DNA of 42,103 nucleotides from Mycobacterium sp. (GTDB lineage Bacteria > Actinomycetota > Actinomycetes > Mycobacteriales > Mycobacteriaceae), in the NCBI RefSeq assembly GCF_019247635.1, contig NZ_JAFBAR010000113.1, positions 1-42,103 of the forward strand, read 5' to 3'. Below are positions 13,899 through 21,391 of this stretch, one piece after another. A program made the position numbers and the translations under genes. Below the pieces are notes generated by a model. The model was not told the DNA's origin and made no database searches. It was given only the letters and a program-made list of their open reading frames with translations. How positions within the stretch are numbered: the first letter of the stretch is position 1; every line of letters begins with the position of its first letter.

Positions 13899-14395
13899 GC
13901 CAGCCCTTTTGCCAGTTCTTTGTGGAAGGCAACCGGAAACACTGGGCCCTCCGACGGCAGCGGCTCGGGCAGCCGGATGTATCCGGCCGCCTGATACAGC
14001 TCCTCGGCCTCGGGCTGCCGGTCGCCGGTCATCAGGTAGACGTTCCGGTATCCGCGCGCGGCGATTTCGGCCTCCAGTTCGCTTAGCAGTGCCATCGCGT
14101 ATCCGCGCCGTCGATGCGCGCTATCGGTCCAGATTCTCTTGAGTTCGGCGGTGTCGGCGTCCAACCGGCGGAAGCCTCCGCCGGTGACGGTCCGGCCGTC
14201 GAGCACGCCGACCAACAGTCCGCCGTCGGGCGGCGCGAACTCGTCGTCCGGGTTGTTCTGCAACCACGCCAGAACCCGATCGGGCGCGCCGCCGTACCGC
14301 TGCGCATATTCCACCGCCAGCTCCGCCAGCAGCGGCTGCGCCAGCGGCCCGTCCAACGCGGTTGGCACAAACGTCAGTTGGCCGGCTTCGGGCAT
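13895..14395 (-). CDS. GNAT-family N-acetyltransferase
   Basis: This 166-residue single-domain GNAT protein transfers acetyl from acetyl-CoA to an amine. The acetyl-CoA pyrophosphate-binding loop is RRRGYAMALLSELE (R-x-x-G-x-A), followed by the beta5 segment NVYLMTGDRQPEAEELYQAAGY, the standard C-terminal half of the fold. The beta4 strand is AELKRIWTDSAHRRRG. It starts 3 nt after the methyltransferase stop and overlaps the next monooxygenase gene by 4 nt. Coupling to three flavin monooxygenases suggests N-acetylation of a small substrate before or after oxidation. The substrate cannot be read from the sequence. Confidence 0.9.
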   Translation of the reverse strand: MPEAGQLTFVPTALDGPLAQPLLAELAVEYAQRYGGAPDRVLAWLQNNPDDEFAPPDGGLLVGVLDGRTVTGGGFRRLDADTAELKRIWTDSAHRRRGYAMALLSELEAEIAARGYRNVYLMTGDRQPEAEELYQAAGYIRLPEPLPSEGPVFPVAFHKELAKGLA

Positions 14396-14398
14396 CGG

Positions 14399-15301
14399 CT
14401 AAACCCGTGTTGCCGTGACGTACCGGGGGGTCACGGCAACGTCGCGTCCGCTGACCCAATAGCGCGAGGGGGATCCCGTGGTGGTGAACAGTTCGACGAC
14501 GTTCCTGTCGACTGCGTGCCAGCCGTGAGCCGCCAGGTATTCGGGAACGTCACGGTAGTCGCCGGGGTAGGTCAGCCCGGCCAGGTCGATTTCCAGGCCG
14601 AACTCACGCCAGCGCTCGACGAACGCCTCCCCCGCCCTCAGCTGCTGCGTGGTCCAGGTCGGCATGTGGTCGGCCACGAACCGGCTGCCCGCGGCACTCA
14701 CCGCGGTGACCGTATCCAGCAACCGATCCTGTCCGTCGGGCGGCAGATAGCCGATCAGCAGGTTCTCGGCGACCCACGCCGTCGGTTCAGCGGCGTCAAA
14801 CCCGACCCGGCGCAGGGCGGCGAGCCAATCCTGACGGAGGTCGATACCGACCGCGCAACGATTGGCGGTCAGCTTGGCGTCCAGCTCGTGCAGCACTCGG
14901 CACTTGAAGTCGATGACGTTGGGCTGATCAATCTCGTAGACCGTAGTCCCGGCCGGCCACCACAGCCGAAACGGCCGGGCATCCAGACCGGACCCCAGAA
15001 TCACCACCTGGCGGATGCCCGCCCGCCCGGCGTCTGCCAGGAATTGGTCTACAAATTGCGCATAGGTCGCAAGGATCTCGAGCATCCCCGTCACCAGCTG
15101 GTCTTCGCCGTCGTCGTCCGCGAACACCTCGTCCGTGACAATCCGGTTGAAGTACTCCAGCCCGGCGGCGCGAACCAGCGGCTCGGCGTATGGGTCGTCG
15201 AGCAGCCCTTTGTTGGTGCCCACGGCCCTGGCGGCCGCGCCAAACGTCGCGGTCATTCCGACACCGGTTGCCGGGTCCCACGTGTCGTCGTCGGTCCTCA
15301 T
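14399..15301 (-). CDS. Class I SAM-dependent methyltransferase (TIGR00027/LCM-like)
   Basis: This 300-residue member of the mycobacterial methyltransferase family (TIGR00027, leucine carboxyl methyltransferase-like) has many paralogues in slow growers. Seen: TATFGAAARAVGTNKGLLDDPYA near the start; the SAM-binding motif QVVILGSGLDARPFRLWWP with the acidic YEIDQPNVIDFK; AWVAENLLIGYLPP; and the C-terminal SRYWVSGRDVAVTPRYVTA. The ATG at 15301 overlaps the DUF3054 stop as ATGA and gives the family length. A longer frame upstream only runs antisense through DUF3054. The methyl acceptor is unknown. Confidence 0.9.
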   Translation of the reverse strand: MRTDDDTWDPATGVGMTATFGAAARAVGTNKGLLDDPYAEPLVRAAGLEYFNRIVTDEVFADDDGEDQLVTGMLEILATYAQFVDQFLADAGRAGIRQVVILGSGLDARPFRLWWPAGTTVYEIDQPNVIDFKCRVLHELDAKLTANRCAVGIDLRQDWLAALRRVGFDAAEPTAWVAENLLIGYLPPDGQDRLLDTVTAVSAAGSRFVADHMPTWTTQQLRAGEAFVERWREFGLEIDLAGLTYPGDYRDVPEYLAAHGWHAVDRNVVELFTTTGSPSRYWVSGRDVAVTPRYVTATRV

Positions 15302-15654
15302 CGGGTGGCAAACCCGACGGCCGCTCGCCAACCGAGCAACAGCACCGCAGTGACCGACGCGGCAACCGCCACAAAGCTCGCTGCCACACCCGCGGAACTG
15401 GCCCTGCGCAACAACATGCCGACCCCCACCGTGCACAGCCAGACGATCACGCCGGTGGGGGCCACGGACGTCGGCCGTCGCCACGCCCGGGCAGCCAGCC
15501 AGCCGACGAGGGTCCCACTCAGAAACGGCCACGCGGTGGATGCGACACCGGTGACGGTCAGCCCCTCGGCGTGGCTGCGGCGTCCAAGGGCGCAGAACAC
15601 CAACACCCCAAGGAGGTCGGCGCCCAGCCACGCCAGCCCGCGACGTGGTTGCAT
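15298..15654 (-). CDS. DUF3054 membrane protein (Rv0401-like)
   Basis: This 118-residue integral membrane protein has about four hydrophobic helices: LAWLGADLLGVLVFCALG, VASTAWPFLSGTLVGWLAARA, TGVIVWLCTVGVGMLLR, and a C-terminal VAASVTAVLLLGWRAAVGF. It fits DUF3054 and matches Rv0401, which also lies next to fadE7 in H37Rv. It is the first gene of the minus-strand operon. A TAGTCT -10 motif lies 6 nt upstream of the ATG. It is divergent from fadE7, whose start is only 31 nt away. Function is unknown. Confidence 0.88.
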   Translation of the reverse strand: MQPRRGLAWLGADLLGVLVFCALGRRSHAEGLTVTGVASTAWPFLSGTLVGWLAARAWRRPTSVAPTGVIVWLCTVGVGMLLRRASSAGVAASFVAVAASVTAVLLLGWRAAVGFATR

Positions 15655-15660
15655 GCAGCG

Positions 15661-15666
15661 AGACTA
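15661..15666 (-). promoter_or_regulatory. Predicted -10 element of the six-gene monooxygenase operon
   Basis: TAGTCT on the minus strand lies 6 nt before the DUF3054 ATG (15654). The predicted transcript is leaderless or nearly so. It lies inside the 31-nt divergent gap shared with fadE7, so both genes must use overlapping promoter DNA. Confidence 0.5.
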
Positions 15667-15685
15667 CCGCGAATCCTTGACCCTC

Positions 15686-16873
15686 ATGAGCACACAAGGA
15701 CCACCGGCCTTCGATCCGTACGACCCGCTTGGGCTGGACGCTTCGTTGTCCGGCGACGAGATCGCGGTACGCGACACCGTCAGAAAGTTCTGCGCCGAGC
15801 ACGTCATCCCATACGTCGCCGGCTGGTTCGAAGACGGTGACCTACCGGTGGCCCGCGAACTGGCGAAACAGTTCGGCGAACTCGGCCTGCTCGGCATGCA
15901 CCTGACCGGCTACGGATGCGGCGGCGCCTCGGCGGTTCACTACGGCTTGGCCTGCCTGGAACTCGAGGCCGCCGATTCGGGCATCCGCTCACTGGTGTCG
16001 GTGCAGGGCTCGCTGGCCATGTTCGCGATCTGGCACAACGGGTCCGAGGAGCAGAAGCAGCAGTGGCTGCCGGGCATGGCCGCGGGTGATTTGATGGGCT
16101 GTTTCGGGCTGACCGAGCCCGATGTCGGATCCGACCCGGCCGCGATGAAAACCCGTGCGCGACGGGATGGTTCGGACTGGGTGCTGAACGGCCGCAAGAT
16201 GTGGATCACCAATGGCTCCGTCGCCGATGTCGCCGTGGTGTGGGCCGTTACCGACGAGGGCATTCGGGGCTTCATCGTCCCCACCGACACCCCGGGTTTC
16301 ACCGCCAACACCATCCACCACAAGCTGTCGCTGCGGGCGTCGATCACCAGCGAGTTGGTGCTGGATGACGTGCGATTGCCCGCCGACGCTCTGCTGCCCG
16401 GCGCTACTGGGTTGAAGGGACCGCTGGCGTGTCTGTCGGAGGCGCGGTACGGCATCGTCTGGGGGGCGATGGGGGCGGCCCGTTCCGCCTGGCAGGCCGC
16501 GCTCGACTATGCCACGCAGCGAACGCAATTCGGCCGTCCGATCGCGGGATTTCAACTGACCCAGGCAAAGCTCGTCGACATGGCCGTCGAACTGCACAAG
16601 GGCCAGCTGCTGTCGCTGCACCTCGGCCGCCTCAAAGATGGTGTGGGCCTGCGTCCCGAACAGGTCAGCTTCGGCAAGCTCAACAACACGCGTGAGGCGA
16701 TAGAGATCTGCCGCACAGCCCGAACAATATTGGGCGGCAATGGAATATCGCTGGAGTACCCGGTTATCCGGCACATGGTCAACCTGGAATCGGTGCTGAC
16801 CTACGAGGGCACGCCCGAAATGCACCAGTTGGTCCTTGGTCAGGCGTTCACCGGCTTGGCCGCGTTCCGCTGA
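15686..16873 (+). CDS. fadE7: Acyl-CoA dehydrogenase FadE7 (glutaryl-CoA dehydrogenase-like)
   Basis: This 395-residue protein is the length of M. tuberculosis FadE7. It is an FAD enzyme that oxidises acyl-CoA to enoyl-CoA in the cytosol. Family signatures are CFGLTEPDVGSDPAAMKTRA, WVLNGRKMWITNG for FAD/substrate binding, and the C-terminal LTYEGTPEMHQLVLGQA with the catalytic base Glu374. The order and motifs are closest to the glutaryl-CoA dehydrogenase branch; the substrate is not proven. The ATG at 15686 gives MSTQGPPAFDPYDPLG; an in-frame ATG at 15653 would overlap the divergent DUF3054 start and is less likely. The stop shares one base with the lpqK start. Confidence 0.93.
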   Translation: MSTQGPPAFDPYDPLGLDASLSGDEIAVRDTVRKFCAEHVIPYVAGWFEDGDLPVARELAKQFGELGLLGMHLTGYGCGGASAVHYGLACLELEAADSGIRSLVSVQGSLAMFAIWHNGSEEQKQQWLPGMAAGDLMGCFGLTEPDVGSDPAAMKTRARRDGSDWVLNGRKMWITNGSVADVAVVWAVTDEGIRGFIVPTDTPGFTANTIHHKLSLRASITSELVLDDVRLPADALLPGATGLKGPLACLSEARYGIVWGAMGAARSAWQAALDYATQRTQFGRPIAGFQLTQAKLVDMAVELHKGQLLSLHLGRLKDGVGLRPEQVSFGKLNNTREAIEICRTARTILGGNGISLEYPVIRHMVNLESVLTYEGTPEMHQLVLGQAFTGLAAFR

Positions 16874-18141
16874 TGGTCATGCGCCGCATTGCCTGCCTGC
16901 TCTTGGCTCTCGGGATGGCGGCCGGGTGCGGGACGCCGCCCGGCGGCGGTCATTCCGAGGCGCCGTCCGGGGCGCCATCGGGCCCGTCGTCCTCCGTTGC
17001 GTCCGGGGACCCGGCCAAGGCCGACGCGGTGATGAAGGTGGTCAGTGACTTCATGGCGCAGGCTCATCTCAAGGCGGTGATCGTCCGAGTCACGTTGAAC
17101 GGCAAGGAGATCGTCACGCGAGCGGTCGGCGACTCGATGACCGGCGTGCCCGCAACCACCGACATGCACTTCCGCAATGGCGCGGTCGCGATCTCCTACG
17201 TGTCGACCCTGCTGCTGAAGCTGGTCGACGAAAGGAAAGTCAGCCTGAACGACACGTTGTCGAAGTGGTTGCCCGACTTTCCGCATGCCGAGCGTGTGAC
17301 GCTTGGGCAACTGGCGCAGATGACGTCCGGTTACCCCGACTACGTGCTGGGTAACGATGCGTTCTCCAACGCGTTGTACGCGGACCCGTTCCGGCAGTGG
17401 ACAACTCAAGATATCCTTGGCCAGATCTCCTCGCGGCCACTGCTTTACGATCCCGGGACGAACTGGAACTACGCGCACACCAACTACGTCCTGTTGGGGC
17501 TGGCGCTGGAGAAGGCCACCGGCCAGGACATGCCGACGCTGTTGCAGAACGAGGTGCTGGGTCCGCTGGGCCTGAAGGCCACCGCCAACTCCGAAACGGC
17601 GGAGATCCCCACGCCGGTGCTGCATGCCTACAGCTCCGAACGACGCCAATTTCTCAAAATCCCCGCCGGCTCACCGTTTTACGAGGACTCGACCTACTGG
17701 AATCCGTCCTGGACCATCACCCACGGCGCCGTCCAGACCACCGACATCTTCGACATGGAGGCGACGGCGGTCGGTATCGGGTCGGGCAAGCTGCTGTCGC
17801 CGGAATCCTACCGGCGCATGGTGTCGACCGATCTGCGCGGAAAGACGCACGACCAACCCGGCTGTGGGACCTGCATGGAACAGGGCGTCGGCTACACCTA
17901 TGGGCTCGGCATCATCACGTCCGGCGACTGGCTGATGCAGAACCCCATGTTCGCCGGTTATGCGGCGGTGGAGGCCTACCTGCCGTCGCAAAAGGCCGCG
18001 ATCGCTGTCGCGGTTACGTATGCCCCGGATGCGTTCGACGTTCAGGGCAACTACACCAACCAGGCCGACATCCTCTTCCGCAAGATCGGCGCCGCAGTAG
18101 TCCCGGACGACGCCCCGCCCATGCCTCCGGAAGGTAGTTAG
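16873..18141 (+). CDS. lpqK: LpqK, lipoprotein of the serine beta-lactamase/PBP4-like fold, probably non-catalytic
   Basis: This 422-residue protein has a lipoprotein signal (MRRIACLLLALGMAAGC, lipidated Cys19), a Gly/Pro/Ser-rich linker, then a beta-lactamase-family (PF00144) domain recognisable from LLLKLVDERKVSLNDTLSKW, LGQLAQMTSGYPDYV and NYVLLGLALEKATGQ. The active-site motifs are lost. Where the family has SxxK (as in RIGSVTK), this protein has A104-V-A-I107; at the YxN motif it reads Y200-A-H202. It is therefore likely a binding or structural protein on the outer face of the membrane, not a hydrolase. The ATG at 16873 overlaps the fadE7 stop by one base; a second ATG at 16879 is an equally good start. 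It is convergent with the HNH gene. Confidence 0.92.
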   Translation: MVMRRIACLLLALGMAAGCGTPPGGGHSEAPSGAPSGPSSSVASGDPAKADAVMKVVSDFMAQAHLKAVIVRVTLNGKEIVTRAVGDSMTGVPATTDMHFRNGAVAISYVSTLLLKLVDERKVSLNDTLSKWLPDFPHAERVTLGQLAQMTSGYPDYVLGNDAFSNALYADPFRQWTTQDILGQISSRPLLYDPGTNWNYAHTNYVLLGLALEKATGQDMPTLLQNEVLGPLGLKATANSETAEIPTPVLHAYSSERRQFLKIPAGSPFYEDSTYWNPSWTITHGAVQTTDIFDMEATAVGIGSGKLLSPESYRRMVSTDLRGKTHDQPGCGTCMEQGVGYTYGLGIITSGDWLMQNPMFAGYAAVEAYLPSQKAAIAVAVTYAPDAFDVQGNYTNQADILFRKIGAAVVPDDAPPMPPEGS

Positions 18142-19586
18142 AAGGGCGGTGGGTCGTCGTCGCCCGGGTCGCCTTGGGTGGTGACCTGGGAGGTGACTTG
18201 CGTTGCGGAATAATAGTTTTGGCGGGATTGCCGATTGAGTCGACGTTCCGCCTTGACGTAGCGGGCGCGGTTCTGGGCGCGGGTGCTGGTGCGCAGCGGC
18301 ATCGTCGCGGTCTTGTCGGCGCAACGCTGCCTGCCGGCCTGCTCGGGAGCAGGCAGGTCGCCGGTGGGGACGCACAGGGACGGGAACAGCAGCGCGCTGC
18401 CCGGCGTGGTCACGTAGGTGTGAGCCGAGGGTGAGGTCCAGATGACGGTGCCGTCCGGCAGCTGTTTGTCGCGCCAACCCCAGAACGTCTTGATCAAATG
18501 ATGTTGGCGGCAAAGACATTTCAGGTTCGAGGCATGAGTGGCCCCACCCTGGTCGTGCGGGACGGTGTGGTCGAGGTCGCAGTTCAACGCGCTGCGGTCA
18601 CAGCCGGGGAACCGGCAGGTCAAATCGCGGCACCGGATGAACTCGGCCAAACCGCGAGACGGCGTGTAGCCGCGCTCGGGACTGGCGTCGGTCGGGTGGA
18701 TCAGCGGCGCCAGCTTTGCCGACGCGGCCAATTCCGCGACCAGCTCGGCGGGAAACAGCTCCTCAGTACCGACCACAAAACCCGGTGTCTGTGCGGCGCC
18801 CTCGACGGTGGCCTGCTCGGCGACCACATGAATCACCACCGCGGGCGGGGCCGAAGTCGCGCCGGCGGGGCAGGCCGGCAGCCCGCACCGGCACGCCAGC
18901 CGCTCCGCCCCGACCGCCAACGCTCCCATCGCGTCGGCCCGGCGCTGCATGCGGGTGCGCGGGTCATCGGCGCATACCGTGTCGGCCAAGGCATCCAGCC
19001 GCTTGTCCACCGCGTGCGCATCGGTACTGACCAGGCGACCAAAGATGTCGGACAGGCCATTCCCGCTGTCGGAGATGGACAGCTTCCGATCCTCCTTCGC
19101 CTTACGCCGGCGCCGCACCGCGTCGCGGTCCATGCGCTCGACGACCCGATCGATGCACGCGACCAACCGGCCGCGTGTCATCGACGCCCAGCGCCGGACC
19201 TTCGCGGCCAGTTCGGCATCCACGCTGGCCATCACCTCGGTATCGGTAATCAATTCGGTGCGGTACGCGATCGTCTGGAACGTCCAAAAGGTGATGTCAC
19301 CGGCCACCAACGCGGCACCCACTCGAGGCAGGCGGTTGCGAAGAATGCGCGCGGACTCCACGTAGCTCGCGGCCAGGCCCTGGCTGATCTGCAGGGCGGC
19401 GGCCACTTCTGCCGTCACCGCATCCCAGGTGTCGGTGCAATACGTTTCGCACTCCCCGCGCTCGCGCAGCCGCAACACATCAAGCTCACCGATCGCGACC
19501 AGACGCTCCCCGGCCGCCCGGTTCTCCGCCCGCGACGCCGCGCACATCCGGTCGATCACATCGGCCGCGGACTCTGATTCGAACAT
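18138..19586 (-). CDS. HNH endonuclease-domain protein with DUF222 (13E12 repeat family)
   Basis: This 482-residue protein combines an N-terminal DUF222 helical domain (RMCAASRAENRAAGERLVAIGEL to about residue 250) with a C-terminal HNH nuclease domain near residues 330-370. The nuclease domain shows CRFPGCDRSALNCDLDHTVP, an Asn (HASNLKCLC) and a final HH in CRQHHLIK, including four Cys that can bind structural zinc. This is the mycobacterial 13E12 family, which has many paralogues; H37Rv has one (Rv0393) next to ndhA. The ATG at 19586 (MFESESAADV) is the family start and has TATAGT 7 nt upstream. The activity in vivo is unknown. It is convergent with lpqK, sharing 4 nt. Confidence 0.92.
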   Translation of the reverse strand: MFESESAADVIDRMCAASRAENRAAGERLVAIGELDVLRLRERGECETYCTDTWDAVTAEVAAALQISQGLAASYVESARILRNRLPRVGAALVAGDITFWTFQTIAYRTELITDTEVMASVDAELAAKVRRWASMTRGRLVACIDRVVERMDRDAVRRRRKAKEDRKLSISDSGNGLSDIFGRLVSTDAHAVDKRLDALADTVCADDPRTRMQRRADAMGALAVGAERLACRCGLPACPAGATSAPPAVVIHVVAEQATVEGAAQTPGFVVGTEELFPAELVAELAASAKLAPLIHPTDASPERGYTPSRGLAEFIRCRDLTCRFPGCDRSALNCDLDHTVPHDQGGATHASNLKCLCRQHHLIKTFWGWRDKQLPDGTVIWTSPSAHTYVTTPGSALLFPSLCVPTGDLPAPEQAGRQRCADKTATMPLRTSTRAQNRARYVKAERRLNRQSRQNYYSATQVTSQVTTQGDPGDDDPPPF

Positions 19587-19593
19587 GCTTGCG

Positions 19594-19599
19594 ACTATA
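19594..19599 (-). promoter_or_regulatory. Predicted -10 element for the 13E12 gene (leaderless)
   Basis: TATAGT on the minus strand is a near-perfect mycobacterial -10 motif, placed 7 nt before the ATG at 19586. No ribosome-binding site is present between them. Confidence 0.6.
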
Positions 19600-19792
19600 G
19601 CCGGGCCTACTGACATGGACGCCGCCAAAGACCCAACTTGTGGACAAAGCGGCGACTGTGGACAAGCGGCGGCTGGAGATTGCCATAGGTCGCCTCAGGG
19701 CGTTCAAGCCCGCCACGACTTCGGGCGTTCCCACCAATCGCGCCGTACGGTATAGATGCCCTGAGCGGACCAGTCGGCACTGAAGGAGGACC

Positions 19793-21202
19793 ATGACGTC
19801 ATCCAGCGAACCTGCCGCTGCTCACGGGCGCCATCACGTCGTCATCATCGGAAGCGGGTTCGGCGGCCTGAACGCTGCCAGGGCGCTCAAGCGAGCCGAC
19901 GTCGACGTCACTCTCATCTCGAAGACCACCACCCACCTGTTCCAGCCACTGCTATATCAAGTGGCCACCGGGATCCTGTCCGAAGGCGACATCGCCCCGA
20001 CCACCCGCCTGATCCTGCGCCGGCAAAAAAACGTGCGGGTGCTGCTGGGCGAGGTAAGCGCGGTCGACCTCAAGGCCGGGACGGTCACCTCGAAGTTGAT
20101 GGACATGGAGACGGTCACGCCGTACGACAGCCTGATCGTGGCCGCCGGTGCGCAGCAGTCCTACTTCGGCAACGACGAGTTCGCCACCTACGCGCCCGGC
20201 ATGAAGACCATCGACGACGCGCTGGAGCTGCGCGGCCGCATCCTCGGCGCGTTCGAGGCGGCCGAGGTCACCACCGATCCCGCTGAGCGGGACCGCCGCC
20301 TGACGTTCGTAGTGGTCGGCGCCGGCCCGACCGGTGTCGAGGTGGCCGGCCAGATCGTCGAACTCGCCGAGCGCACCCTGGCCGGGGCATTTCGAACCAT
20401 CAAGCCCAGCGATTGCCGGGTGATCCTGCTCGACGCCGCACCCGCGGTCCTGCCGCCGATGGGTCCGAAGTTGGGTCTCAAGGCACAACGACGGCTGGAG
20501 AAGATGGGCGTCGAGATACAACTCAACGCCATGGTGACGGCCGTCGACTACAAGGGCATCACGATCAAGGAGAAGGACGGCGGCGAGCGTCGCATCGAAT
20601 GCGCGTGCAAGGTGTGGGCGGCCGGCGTCCAGGCCAGCTCGCTGGGCGAGATGATCGCCGAGCAGTCGGACGGAACCGAGACCGACCGGGCCGGACGGGT
20701 GATCGTGGAGCCCGACCTCACCGTCAAGGGGCACCCGCACGTCTTCGTCATCGGCGACCTGATGTCGGTGCAGGGCGTGCCGGGGATGGCTCAGGGCGCC
20801 ATCCAGGGTGCGCACTACGCCACCGACGTGATCAAGCAGACCGTCAAGGGTCGCGACGATCCGACAAATCGCAAGCCGTTCAAGTACTTCAACAAGGGCA
20901 GCATGGCGACCATCTCCCGGTACAGCGCCGTGGCACAGGTCGGCAAGCTAGAGTTCGGCGGCTTCCTCGCCTGGTTGGCCTGGCTGGTCCTGCACCTGTT
21001 CTACCTGGTGGGCCACCGCAACCGCATAGCCGCCATCTTCTCGTGGATGATCTCGTTCCTGGGTCGCACTCGCGGCCAGATGGCCATCACCAGCCAGATG
21101 ATCTACGCGCGAGTGGTGACGAATTGGATGGAGGCCCAAACCCAAGGGCCGCTGGCGGCAGCAGAGCGAGCCGAAGAGGCCGAGCAGAAAGCCGCGGGTT
21201 AG
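19793..21202 (+). CDS. ndhA: Type II NADH dehydrogenase NdhA
   Basis: This 469-residue protein (M. tuberculosis NdhA about 470) is a membrane-associated, non-proton-pumping FAD enzyme that oxidises NADH and reduces menaquinone. It has an N-terminal FAD motif G20-x-G22-x-x-G25 in VVIIGSGFGGLNAARAL, the quinone-site TTTHLFQPLLYQVATG block, a second Rossmann motif at VVVGAGPTGVEVAGQ (near Gly176), and the conserved HVFVIGDL. A hydrophobic segment (FLAWLAWLVLHLFYLVG) and an amphipathic C-terminus anchor it to the membrane. A strong AAGGAGGA ribosome-binding site at 19783-19790 fixes the start. H37Rv has the same neighbour (13E12 gene). It resembles NdhA more than Ndh, judged from memory. Confidence 0.92.
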   Translation: MTSSSEPAAAHGRHHVVIIGSGFGGLNAARALKRADVDVTLISKTTTHLFQPLLYQVATGILSEGDIAPTTRLILRRQKNVRVLLGEVSAVDLKAGTVTSKLMDMETVTPYDSLIVAAGAQQSYFGNDEFATYAPGMKTIDDALELRGRILGAFEAAEVTTDPAERDRRLTFVVVGAGPTGVEVAGQIVELAERTLAGAFRTIKPSDCRVILLDAAPAVLPPMGPKLGLKAQRRLEKMGVEIQLNAMVTAVDYKGITIKEKDGGERRIECACKVWAAGVQASSLGEMIAEQSDGTETDRAGRVIVEPDLTVKGHPHVFVIGDLMSVQGVPGMAQGAIQGAHYATDVIKQTVKGRDDPTNRKPFKYFNKGSMATISRYSAVAQVGKLEFGGFLAWLAWLVLHLFYLVGHRNRIAAIFSWMISFLGRTRGQMAITSQMIYARVVTNWMEAQTQGPLAAAERAEEAEQKAAG

Positions 21203-21325
21203 CGCCGGCACATGTTCAACGCGCAAAACGATCTGCAGCAGGCGTTGGGCGGGACTATTGCCGCGGATCCGGCCGCGTCGGAAGGCCGCCAGAAACCCCC
21301 AAATTTTATTGGGCATGCGCGTAGT

Positions 21326-21375
21326 GTGAGATCGGAAAAAAGCGGGTAACCGCGCGGCGTTACCCGGGATCGCAC
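21326..21375 (+). promoter_or_regulatory. Nested inverted repeat just upstream of the first PE_PGRS gene
   Basis: A perfect 8-bp inverted repeat CGGGTAAC (21343-21350) / GTTACCCG (21359-21366) has an 8-nt loop. It is enclosed by outer arms GTGAGATC (21326-21333) and GATCGCAC (21368-21375) that pair at 7 of 8 positions. It ends 3 nt before the GAGGGGG ribosome-binding site. A TAGTGT at 21322-21327 could be the -10 element, which would put the inner hairpin in the 5' leader. It could be an operator or an RNA hairpin affecting translation. Confidence 0.45.
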
Positions 21376-21391
21376 TTAGAGGGGGATGGAC

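Noticed and set aside
14114..15685. Upstream extension of the fadE7 frame to a 919-codon frame
   Set aside because: The extension runs antisense through GNAT, methyltransferase and DUF3054 genes and has no domain; the FadE7 start at 15686 gives the family length.
21298..21313. CCCAA-ATTTTA-TTGGG as an ndhA terminator
   Set aside because: Stem of only 5 bp and no U-tract; too weak to claim.
21212..21349. 45-codon frame between ndhA and PE_PGRS copy 1
   Set aside because: No ribosome-binding site, ends inside the inverted repeat, no recognisable protein; likely chance.
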